Source: Anaerolineales bacterium (lineage in GTDB: Bacteria; Chloroflexota; Anaerolineae; Anaerolineales; Villigracilaceae). From it: a stretch of 35,231 nt of DNA. The DNA lies in contig JANJTV010000154.1 in assembly GCA_024710905.1 (NCBI GenBank), forward strand, positions 1 to 35,231, read 5' to 3'. Below, piece after piece: positions 15,950-23,125 of the stretch. Within the stretch, counting starts at the first letter, position 1; each line of letters opens with the position of its first letter. The notes under the pieces were generated by a model that did no database searches, was not told the origin of the DNA, and was given only the letters and a program-made list of their open reading frames with translations. Both the position numbers and the translations under genes were made by a program.

Positions 15950-18679
15950 TCGCCACCCCCACCCAAAGACAAAACCGGCCAGCTGGCCATACATAACAGC
16001 CTGTAAAAATGCCGAGAAATCCCGGTTGCTCAACCATTCTGTGCTGCCAGGCAAACCGAGCACAAGGTAGTTGTAAGCCAATAATCCACCCATCAAGGTC
16101 ACCAGCGCCCAACGCAATGCCCAGCGCAAATCAGCCAGTTGCAACCCCAACCAATACGAGAGCGCTGCGCCCAGCATGACAGCAATCAACGCGACCAGCC
16201 AACCCAGCAAAGTTGGGTACCCATTCACCGTCACGGTGACAGGCACATCCTCAGTGACTTCAGGTGTCGGGGTAGGGATGGTCTCGGTTGTCTCTGTAGG
16301 AATGGATGTAGGCGTCACAATTACTGGCACAGCACCTTCATTCGAAACAGAGAGTTGGATGGTTGCAGAGACTCGGGCAGGCTCACTCTCGGCCCGAATC
16401 TCAATAAACCCGGGCTGGTCCAGGCTGAAAACGGTCGAAGCCACCCCGTTGCGCGTCAGGGCATCCACTTGCTGGGTCAGGCCGCTATCAGTACGCGAAA
16501 GGACAAAACGAACCACCGTACCATCAGGAACAGGATTGGCATTTCGATCAACAATAACACCCGTACGGACCGTGATCGAATCGCCGACCTTGTACAGAAC
16601 CGCCGGGGTAGCCTCGGGAGTCACAGCCGCCGCAGGCTGCCCCGGGGCAGCCTGCTCCACATAAAGCGCGATTACCTGTTGCGGATTGGGAGTCAGGACA
16701 GTGAACAGGTCATATCCGATACCGGTAATCGAAACGGGGGATGCGCCCGCAGGTGTGATTTCCTGGAAAAGAAGCCGGGCAGCCACTTCAATGAACGGAT
16801 TGGATTCTGAATACAAACCATAATACGCAGTCAACCGGGCAATGTCGGTGGCATCAAGGTAATACGGCGCCCCAAATGAAAACAGGATTACGCGCTTGTT
16901 TTGCACCAGATCTTGCCGCTCAGTTAAGAATTGCTGCAAGGTAACCAATTGTGGAGACCCCTCGCTTAAATCCACAGTAGAGATGACCACCCACTGGGCA
17001 CGGTTTAGCGCATCGACAAAATTTGTTGTCTGTAGCTGGTCATCCAACAACAGGCGTACATCATTTAGTGAATATGATGACAGGTTGGAAGTACGAACAA
17101 GGTTGGCGGTTTGTGGACCATAAAGCCGCAAGACAGCACTTTGTAAACCTTCAAGCGGCAGGATCGGTACATCAGGGCATGTACTGCATTGCCGGGATGG
17201 TGTGGTATCCGTGATAAAAACGATGCGCTCGGCAGTCAGGGGCGGCTCGGCAACCAAAGAGGCAAAGTCTGCCCGCGAGGGGCTGATCAGCGTGGCAGAC
17301 TGGCGAGCGATCTCGAAAACAATCGGGTCAGATGTCGTAAGACGCTGAAGACGGGTCAATTCCGGGGCAACAGCATTGAGCGAGAAAGAACCATACAGGC
17401 GATATTTTGCCACCAGAATGCGCAGCACGGAGGCGTCCACTCGTTGGGCAAAGACCGGATCTTCCCGATATTTTTGAACAAAAAATTCCAGCGCCCGAAT
17501 GATGCTGGTATAAGTATCTGGCGCATCGCTGGATTGGATCTCGCCGACATAAAGCAAGTCATTCCCCGCCAGAAAGGCGTCCCGCGCCACCAGGCGGGCG
17601 GCAAAATCACCTGTGCCAGTATCGTAAAACTTGCGAATCGCTTCAGTGCCCAGGTTTTCACTAACGATCAGGCCACCATTCTCACGCCAACCGGAAAGTT
17701 CGGGCAAACTCATCATGGCGTCCAGCGCTGCCTGGTCAAAACTGACCGGTCGAGTAGACGCACGGATATTCCCCTGGAAACCCTGGTAGCGAATATGAGA
17801 CACCAGCAACCCATCCACAGTGGCTTGCTCTGAGGAAGCATTGCCCGTAACTGCGAAAAAAGGCGCCAGGTCGATTTGTTTGAGCTCTTCCAGGGATTTG
17901 CGCACGGTAGAAACTTCCAACTCGGGTGATCGGTCAGACGCCCCACGCCCCGGGAAATGCCTGGCGACCACCAGCATACGAGATTCACTGCCCTCGTGGA
18001 GACCGGTCACATAAGCCTGGCCCATGGCAGCCACCCAGTAGGGGTCCCCTCCAAAAACACGTGTGCTTAAACTAGAACGCAGGGATGGATTCGGAGTTTC
18101 AAGCACATCCAGAGAAAGGCCCATATAGAGATTGATGCCCAAGGCTCTTAACTCTTCACCCATCACTTCGCCAACCCGGTTAGCATTTTGGGGACGCCAG
18201 GTAGCGCCGATGGCCATCTGGTCTGGCAAGGTGGTCAAGCCACTTAAAATCTGGTCGTTCGGATACCCCCCGCCCTCTTGAGAGAGACCAATGAATAGCG
18301 GAATATATTGCTTATTGGCAATCGGTTGTTCGGCTGTCGGCTGAGACGAGTCCCACTCTGTCTGTTGTAAAGCAGATACCAGTTGGAATGCAGAAAAAAG
18401 TGTGTTTGGGGCAGCAACAAAATTATCGTTACGGGAAGCCAGGACAACCCCACCGACATGATGATTGGTGATCAGGTCATAGATCTGCGATTCCGGTGTA
18501 ATTTCACTGCCCTGAAAGGTCACCAGGAACAACTGGCCGACCTTTTCTTCCGGGGTCATCTGTGAGAGCATCACCTGCGCCTGGATGTTTGGCACTGGCG
18601 CCTGGGCAACCACAGCCTGCCCGGGAACAGAAAACAGGATTAATAAAGCCAGAACAATGGACAGCAGGCGGTTCATCAT
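15914..18679 (-). CDS. Secreted, membrane-bound GH3-like protein with degraded catalytic site
   Basis: The 921-residue protein has a Sec signal peptide (about 1-25, ending VVAQA), a GH3 N-terminal domain like beta-N-acetylglucosaminidases (about 36-420) and a second alpha/beta domain. Near 710-815 a beta-sandwich-like region and a Thr/Pro linker (TIPTPTPEVTED) follow, then three or four membrane segments (about 825-910). Fold motifs are present: MTPEEKVGQLF, PLFIGLSQEGGG, LPDQMAIGA, RHFPGRGASD. Catalytic residues are altered. The position of the nucleophile (SDD in active enzymes) reads VSENL, giving E341 instead of Asp, and the acid/base Asp-x-His dyad after HFPGHG is missing (GRGASDRSPE). 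It may be a binding protein rather than a glycosidase. Its ATG overlaps the GDPD stop by 4 bases (ATGA), so translation is coupled. Its 3' end overlaps the convergent kinase gene. Confidence 0.85.
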   Translation of the reverse strand: MMNRLLSIVLALLILFSVPGQAVVAQAPVPNIQAQVMLSQMTPEEKVGQLFLVTFQGSEITPESQIYDLITNHHVGGVVLASRNDNFVAAPNTLFSAFQLVSALQQTEWDSSQPTAEQPIANKQYIPLFIGLSQEGGGYPNDQILSGLTTLPDQMAIGATWRPQNANRVGEVMGEELRALGINLYMGLSLDVLETPNPSLRSSLSTRVFGGDPYWVAAMGQAYVTGLHEGSESRMLVVARHFPGRGASDRSPELEVSTVRKSLEELKQIDLAPFFAVTGNASSEQATVDGLLVSHIRYQGFQGNIRASTRPVSFDQAALDAMMSLPELSGWRENGGLIVSENLGTEAIRKFYDTGTGDFAARLVARDAFLAGNDLLYVGEIQSSDAPDTYTSIIRALEFFVQKYREDPVFAQRVDASVLRILVAKYRLYGSFSLNAVAPELTRLQRLTTSDPIVFEIARQSATLISPSRADFASLVAEPPLTAERIVFITDTTPSRQCSTCPDVPILPLEGLQSAVLRLYGPQTANLVRTSNLSSYSLNDVRLLLDDQLQTTNFVDALNRAQWVVISTVDLSEGSPQLVTLQQFLTERQDLVQNKRVILFSFGAPYYLDATDIARLTAYYGLYSESNPFIEVAARLLFQEITPAGASPVSITGIGYDLFTVLTPNPQQVIALYVEQAAPGQPAAAVTPEATPAVLYKVGDSITVRTGVIVDRNANPVPDGTVVRFVLSRTDSGLTQQVDALTRNGVASTVFSLDQPGFIEIRAESEPARVSATIQLSVSNEGAVPVIVTPTSIPTETTETIPTPTPEVTEDVPVTVTVNGYPTLLGWLVALIAVMLGAALSYWLGLQLADLRWALRWALVTLMGGLLAYNYLVLGLPGSTEWLSNRDFSAFLQAVMYGQLAGFVFGWGWRLMTQRSEKTEN

Positions 18680-19434
18680 TCCAGCACCCCGGTTGGGTGG
18701 AATTGCTGCAATGCGAGCAATGGATTATCGGTAAAAATGGCATCCACGCCAAGGGTCGCAAGGCGTTGCATCTCTTGCGGGTCATTGACCGTCCAGACCT
18801 GTACACGCCGGCCCCGGGAATGGGAGCGGCGCACAGACTCTTCGGTTACATCTGCATGATATGGATGCTCAGCCTGCAAGTCCATAAAATTCCCTGCCAG
18901 GCGTTGCCACCAGCCGGAAGCACCCGGCAAAACCAATTGCCCGCGCGGAGTACCCGGAAGGTATTTGCGGGTAATTTGCAGGTTGGTAGGAAAAAATGAA
19001 GAAAACAAGACCCGGTTCTGCAAATTGAATTTTTTCACCAGGGCAGCCACTTCGTCGGCAAGCCCATCCCACGGGGAGGCGTAATTGGTCAACTCTACGT
19101 TGATGTGCAGTTTCTTGCCCACAGTTTCGAACACTTCATCGAGCGTGGGAATTTTTTCGCCACGAAACTCGTTCGAAAACCAGGAACCCGCGTCCAGTTC
19201 ACGGAATGCAGCCAGGGGTAGCCCGCGGATGGGGCCGGAGCCATTGGTGGTGCGGTTAAGGGTTTGGTCATGAAGCACAATCACCCGCCGGTCGGCAGTT
19301 AATTTTACATCCAACTCGATGGCAGGCGCGTTTTGCCGGGCAGCCAGTTCAAAGGCAGCCAGGGTGTTTTCGGGAGCATGGGCAGATGCACCGCGATGGG
19401 CATAGAAACGTGGGAAAGGGAAGGGTAATGTCAT
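18676..19434 (-). CDS. Glycerophosphodiester phosphodiesterase family protein
   Basis: This GDPD-family enzyme hydrolyses glycerophosphodiesters to glycerol-3-phosphate and an alcohol. Catalytic and metal-binding residues are visible: HRGASAHAPENT (H13), the pair in IELDVKLT (E40, D42) and VLHD (H55). Further conserved parts are INVELTNY and the C-terminal VQVWTVNDPQEM and GVDAIFTDNP. The start is set at ATG 19434 (252 residues); an in-frame TTG at 19458 lies in the terminator hairpin of the preceding gene and is unlikely. No signal peptide is present, so it should be cytoplasmic. Its stop codon overlaps the GH3 start (ATGA), which implies a shared transcript. The pairing with a cell-wall-type hydrolase suggests envelope turnover, but that is inference. 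Confidence 0.92.
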   Translation of the reverse strand: MTLPFPFPRFYAHRGASAHAPENTLAAFELAARQNAPAIELDVKLTADRRVIVLHDQTLNRTTNGSGPIRGLPLAAFRELDAGSWFSNEFRGEKIPTLDEVFETVGKKLHINVELTNYASPWDGLADEVAALVKKFNLQNRVLFSSFFPTNLQITRKYLPGTPRGQLVLPGASGWWQRLAGNFMDLQAEHPYHADVTEESVRRSHSRGRRVQVWTVNDPQEMQRLATLGVDAIFTDNPLLALQQFHPTGVLE

Positions 19435-19445
19435 AGTTAAGAAAA

Positions 19446-19475
19446 CCGCAATACGCAAATTATAGCGTATTGCGG
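19446..19475 (-). terminator. Terminator of the AAA+ gene with a TATAAT in its loop
   Basis: The perfect 11-bp inverted repeat CCGCAATACGC / GCGTATTGCGG has an 8-base loop and on the minus strand is followed by TTTTCTT. It lies between the AAA+ stop (19500) and the GDPD start (19434). The loop and its edge contain TATAAT on the minus strand (19459-19464), which could also serve as the -10 of the GDPD-GH3 transcript. Confidence 0.7.
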
Positions 19476-19499
19476 CATTTGGGGTTTACAACGGAACAG

Positions 19500-20831
19500 T
19501 TACAGCTCTACAAAGTACGCCTGGGCGGCCTTGTCGAGCAACTCACGTGACATGGCTGGTTCGACCGAGGAGTAACGGGCGATATCAAGTATCTGGTCGC
19601 ACAGATCGCGCGGATGCGAGGCGCGCAGTTTGCGATTGCGTTTGATATACCATTCCTGCAAAAGGTAAGCCAGGCCCTGGTCATTGTATTGCACCCCTTT
19701 GGCCTGGGCCACGCGCTGGAAGATCTGACGATATTCTTCGTAGGAGGGGTCGCCAATTTCAATTTTATGGCGCAGGCGGCGCAGGAAAGCTTCATCCACC
19801 AGGTCTTTGGGCGGCAGGTTGGTAGAGAACACTACCAGTACATCGAATGGCACTTCCATCTTGCGACCGGTATGCAAAGTTAGGAAGTCGAGGCGGTTTT
19901 CGAGCGGGACAATCCAACGGTTGAGCAGGTCGCGCGGGCGCACCTGCTGGCGGCCAAAGTCATCGATCAGCAGGATGCCGCCGTTGGCTTTAACCTGGAA
20001 AGGTGCTTCGTAAAACTTATTGGTGTCGTCAAACACCAGGTCAAGACCCGCTAGGGTCAGTTCACCGCCAACCACAATAAACGGGCGCTTGATGTGTACC
20101 CAGCGCGGGTCGCGGCGGGTGGTGGAGCGCAACGAGCCGGTTCCCGAAGCGGTTGCATCTTCATCGTGAGCCCGCTGGTGGTTTACGGTGTCATATAACT
20201 TAATCACCTGCCCATCCACATACAGGGCATAGGGGATGTACATATCCTGCTGCAGCACCAGGTTGCCAAAAGCACGCGCCACACTGGTCTTACCATTGCC
20301 TGGCGGACCATACAGGAAGATGGACGTGCCAGAGTTAAGCGCCGGGCCAAGCCGCTCAAAGGTAACGTTGGAAAGAATGAGCTGCGAAAGCAACTGGCGC
20401 ATGGTGCGCGAAGTCACCGTGACACGATGGCGGCTTTGTTTGCGGATGGCTTCGTTATAAACCTCGATCGGTACAGGTGCCGGTCCGGCATACTGGCTGC
20501 GTTCCAATGCTTCACGGGCGCGAGCGGTACCGGCCTGGGTGATGGCATACTGGTACGACCCTTCGCCAAGCCCGGCCTGCGACGATTTGACTTCAATTAG
20601 TTTTTCGCGTTTCAACGTTTCCAAAATCTGGTCGGTCACCCCGGCAAAGGGCAAGGCAATCACCTCGGCAAGCTTAAACCCGGAGAGGAAGCCCTGGAAG
20701 TACAGGATTTTCAAGGCCAGGTCTTGCAGCCACAGAAAAGATAAACCGGTATCATCCAGCCTGGTGATGGGCGGCGGCAGGAAAGCCGGGCCGCTTGAAG
20801 AAGGACTAGCTTGAGAGGATGGAAGCGCCAT
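19500..20831 (-). CDS. AAA+ ATPase with N-terminal winged-helix-like region
   Basis: This 443-residue AAA+ protein has Walker A GPPGNGKT (175-182), Walker B ILLIDD (286-291) in GGILLIDDFGRQQVRPRDLLNRW, a sensor-1 region VVFSTNLPP, and FLRRLRHKIEIGDP near the arginine finger. Residues 27-110 look like a helix-turn-helix module (LKREKLIEVKSSQAGLGEGSYQYAITQAGTARAR in segments), with the wing-like end typical of MarR/winged-helix folds. I do not recognise a characterised family; such ATPases with a small helical lead domain occur in several environmental phyla near secretion or signalling genes. AGGGA lies 6 bases before the ATG, and an extended -10 lies further upstream. It is the first gene of the minus-strand run, but a terminator follows, so it is probably transcribed alone. 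Confidence 0.85.
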   Translation of the reverse strand: MALPSSQASPSSSGPAFLPPPITRLDDTGLSFLWLQDLALKILYFQGFLSGFKLAEVIALPFAGVTDQILETLKREKLIEVKSSQAGLGEGSYQYAITQAGTARAREALERSQYAGPAPVPIEVYNEAIRKQSRHRVTVTSRTMRQLLSQLILSNVTFERLGPALNSGTSIFLYGPPGNGKTSVARAFGNLVLQQDMYIPYALYVDGQVIKLYDTVNHQRAHDEDATASGTGSLRSTTRRDPRWVHIKRPFIVVGGELTLAGLDLVFDDTNKFYEAPFQVKANGGILLIDDFGRQQVRPRDLLNRWIVPLENRLDFLTLHTGRKMEVPFDVLVVFSTNLPPKDLVDEAFLRRLRHKIEIGDPSYEEYRQIFQRVAQAKGVQYNDQGLAYLLQEWYIKRNRKLRASHPRDLCDQILDIARYSSVEPAMSRELLDKAAQAYFVEL

Positions 20832-20869
20832 AAAATTCCCTGAAAATAGGACGGTTAAAGGATATTAAG

Positions 20870-20878
20870 ATTATAGCA
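20870..20878 (-). promoter_or_regulatory. Extended -10 promoter of the AAA+ gene
   Basis: On the minus strand TGCTATAAT is a perfect extended -10, the same nine bases as at the ROK promoter (4942-4950). The leader to the ATG is about 32 bases and contains a ribosome site. Confidence 0.6.
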
Positions 20879-20929
20879 TGCACACATGATTCGCACCCAT
20901 TGAAGACATTACAAAACGTTAATTTGGGC

Positions 20930-20935
20930 TATAAT
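20930..20935 (+). promoter_or_regulatory. -10 box of the GT2 gene (leaderless)
   Basis: TATAAT is followed after 7 bases by the ATG at 20943. The in-frame ATG at 20934 overlaps the box and cannot be the start. TTACAA at 20909-20914 is a possible -35, with a short 15-base spacer. Confidence 0.6.
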
Positions 20936-20942
20936 GCCCCGC

Positions 20943-21626
20943 ATGAAACTCAGCGTAATCATCCCCGTCTATAACGAAAAGAACACTGTCCGCGAAATTG
21001 TCCGGCGCGTTCTGGCCACCAAAATCCCCGATGAAATTGTCATTGTGGACGATGGCTCGAAGGATGGCACAAGAAACATCCTGGCCGAACTGGATGGCAA
21101 AGACAACGTGCGGGTCATCCTGCATGAAAAGAACCAGGGCAAGGGCGCAGCCGTGCGTACCGGCATCCAGAATGCCAGGGGCGCGATTATGTTAATCCAG
21201 GATGCTGACCTGGAATATGATCCGCGCGAGTACCCCAACCTGCTCAAGCCGCTGGATGAAGGTCTGGCCGATGTGGTGTATGGCTCCCGTTTCCTCGGCG
21301 CCCCGCGCCGCCCGATCCTGTTCTGGAACATGGTTGCCAACAAGTTGCTGACTTTGATGACCAATATCCTTTATAACAACATCCTGACCGACATGGAAAC
21401 CGGCTACAAGGTCTTCCGGCGCGAAGTGGTTGAGAACATGAAATTAAATGCCAACCGCTTTGATTTTGAACCCGAATTCACTGCCAAAATCCTTAAACGC
21501 AATGTGCGGATTTTCGAAGTGCCAATCGTCTTTAACCCCCGTGAATATCACGAAGGCAAGAAGATCGGCCTGCGGGATGCTTTCGAAGCCGTCTGGGCAT
21601 TGCTTAAATACCGTTTTGTCGACTGA
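20943..21626 (+). CDS. GT2 glycosyltransferase, dolichyl/polyprenyl-phosphate mannosyltransferase type
   Basis: The 227-residue protein is a family 2 glycosyltransferase that probably moves a sugar from a nucleotide donor to a polyprenyl phosphate at the cytoplasmic membrane face. It begins MKLSVIIPVYNEKNT, has the nucleotide-binding VDDGSKDGT (35-43), the metal-binding DADLEYD (87-93), and the DPM1-like segments YGSRFLG and TDMETGYKVFRR, ending NPREYHEGKKIGLRDAFEAVWALLKYR. No C-terminal membrane helices are present, as in the soluble DPM1 class. The ATG at 20943 follows a -10 box by 7 bases. A strong terminator follows, so it is a single-gene unit. The sugar donor (GDP-mannose or UDP-glucose) cannot be told from sequence. 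Confidence 0.93.
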   Translation: MKLSVIIPVYNEKNTVREIVRRVLATKIPDEIVIVDDGSKDGTRNILAELDGKDNVRVILHEKNQGKGAAVRTGIQNARGAIMLIQDADLEYDPREYPNLLKPLDEGLADVVYGSRFLGAPRRPILFWNMVANKLLTLMTNILYNNILTDMETGYKVFRREVVENMKLNANRFDFEPEFTAKILKRNVRIFEVPIVFNPREYHEGKKIGLRDAFEAVWALLKYRFVD

Positions 21627-21632
21627 ACATCT

Positions 21633-21660
21633 AACCCGCCAGCCAGGCGGGTTTTTTCTT
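21633..21660 (+). terminator. Rho-independent terminator after the GT2 gene
   Basis: AACCCGCC / GGCGGGTT forms an 8-bp stem with a 5-base loop, directly followed by TTTTTCTT, seven bases after the stop codon. Confidence 0.88.
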
Positions 21661-21690
21661 GCCTGCCGCGCACAGAAGGAAAATCTGTTA

Positions 21691-21696
21691 TAAAAT
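21691..21696 (+). promoter_or_regulatory. -10 box of the first SPFH-like gene (leaderless)
   Basis: TAAAAT lies 7 bases before the ATG at 21704, with no ribosome site between. It sits just after the terminator of the preceding gene, as expected for a new transcription unit. Confidence 0.5.
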
Positions 21697-21703
21697 CAGA
21701 TTC

Positions 21704-23125
21704 ATGGAAGACGAAATCCCCTTTTATAACAAACCGGTTCCACGGGCTTTCCTGGTTTCAATCTTTTTTGTCCTGCTCTATGGCGCATTACAGTTCGTGG
21801 CAGTGAACTATCTCCGCACGGAAACCGCCCTGTTCAACAACCTGGTCATCGACCTGGTACTCGCCGGGGTAGGAGCCTTGCTTTGGATGCTTTTTTTTGC
21901 GCAGTTCATCCTACCGGTTCGGACGTTCAAACAGCGGGCGTCCATTGTAGAAAGATTCACTGAATACATCGCCGGCTTGCATGGCCCGGCCATTTTTATT
22001 GAGAATGGCACAATCCACGAACGGGAAAATGAAAGCAAGCAACGCGGCCTGGGTGTCATCTGGCTCGATTCAGCCAGCGCCGCCATGCTGCGCACCCATA
22101 CCCGTTTCACGCGGGTCATTGGCCCGGGCGTCCACTTTACCCGTCGCAATGAATACATCGCCGCAACTGTGGATTTACATCCGCTGACCCTGAATGTTGG
22201 ACCACGCGAAAGCGACCAGCCTTTTACCATCAGCAAAGACCACGAAGACTACGCCCAGGTACAAACTCGCCGTTGGGAAACCAGCGCCATGACCCGCGAC
22301 GGCATCGAAGTGGTGGCAATCATCTCCATCACCTTCCGTATTGACGCCAGGGAAGGCGAGGGCGGCACATTATTCGGCTTTAACGAAGAAAACACCCGCC
22401 GCGCCATTACCGAAGCCCTGACCCAGGATGCCAACCCCAATGCCCCGGTCTGGAGCCAATTGCCCGCTAAAATGGCCATCGATGTCTGGCGCGAGTACCT
22501 GCGGCGTTTCAAATTAAGTGAGTTGTTTGAAGTTCCCGATAAACAAGAAGACGATACCAAGCTGCAATTAATCAGCACCCTGGTCAAGGAACGGCTGGCA
22601 AAACCCAATGTCCGTGAGTTGGATGATTTCGGCAAACCAATCACGAAAGTGGATGCAAAAGGCAATCCGGTTCTGGATGCATCCGGAAAGCCCGAATTCA
22701 GGGAAGCGCCCAGCCGGGAATTCATCAAATTGCAGGAAATGGGTTACAAGGTCTTTAGCGTCAATATCAAAAAACTAATCTTCTCCCCTGAAGTCGAAGA
22801 GCGCCTGATCCAGCAGTGGAGCAGCATGTGGCTGAAAAACGCCCAGAAAGAACGGGAGCAGGTAGAGCGCGCCCGCAAATTGAGCGAAATGAAAGGCACC
22901 GAAAAAGCCCTGAAAGACTTCGCCCAAAATGCCAGCAGCGAAATATCCCAGATACAGCCTCGCAACCGGGCCGATGCGCTGTACATGCTGATCGAGTCCA
23001 CCCGCAAAAGTATCATTAAAAATAACACCCTGACGCGCAAAATGAACACCGAACCAACCGACTTGCGTGAAATTTCAACCTGGCTGCGCGATAAGGCCGA
23101 AGGCAACGATGATAGCAACGGATAG
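21704..23125 (+). CDS. SPFH/band 7-like membrane protein, first of a pair
   Basis: The 473-residue protein has two N-terminal membrane segments (about 14-36 and 45-70). A beta-rich region similar to SPFH/band 7 (stomatin, prohibitin, flotillin) domains follows: VIWLDSASAAMLRTHTRFTRVIGPGVHF, VDLHPLTLNVG, and TSAMTRDGIEVVAIISITFRID, the typical 'outward-facing constant then changed by regulatory input' strand pattern. The C-terminal third is helical and charged (LKNAQKEREQVERARKLSEMKGTEKALKDFAQNA), like the coiled-coil tail of these proteins. It has an extra Lys/Asp-rich insertion near 300-330 (KPITKVDAKGNPVLDASGKP). It is followed by a second protein of related design, whose start overlaps its end by 17 bases. 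HflK/HflC or flotillin-like scaffolds are the nearest analogues. The function is not known. Confidence 0.8.
   Translation: MEDEIPFYNKPVPRAFLVSIFFVLLYGALQFVAVNYLRTETALFNNLVIDLVLAGVGALLWMLFFAQFILPVRTFKQRASIVERFTEYIAGLHGPAIFIENGTIHERENESKQRGLGVIWLDSASAAMLRTHTRFTRVIGPGVHFTRRNEYIAATVDLHPLTLNVGPRESDQPFTISKDHEDYAQVQTRRWETSAMTRDGIEVVAIISITFRIDAREGEGGTLFGFNEENTRRAITEALTQDANPNAPVWSQLPAKMAIDVWREYLRRFKLSELFEVPDKQEDDTKLQLISTLVKERLAKPNVRELDDFGKPITKVDAKGNPVLDASGKPEFREAPSREFIKLQEMGYKVFSVNIKKLIFSPEVEERLIQQWSSMWLKNAQKEREQVERARKLSEMKGTEKALKDFAQNASSEISQIQPRNRADALYMLIESTRKSIIKNNTLTRKMNTEPTDLREISTWLRDKAEGNDDSNG

Noticed and set aside
20934-20942. ATG 20934 as start of the GT2 gene
   Set aside because: It overlaps the TATAAT box; the ATG at 20943 gives the usual MKLSVIIPVYNE start.
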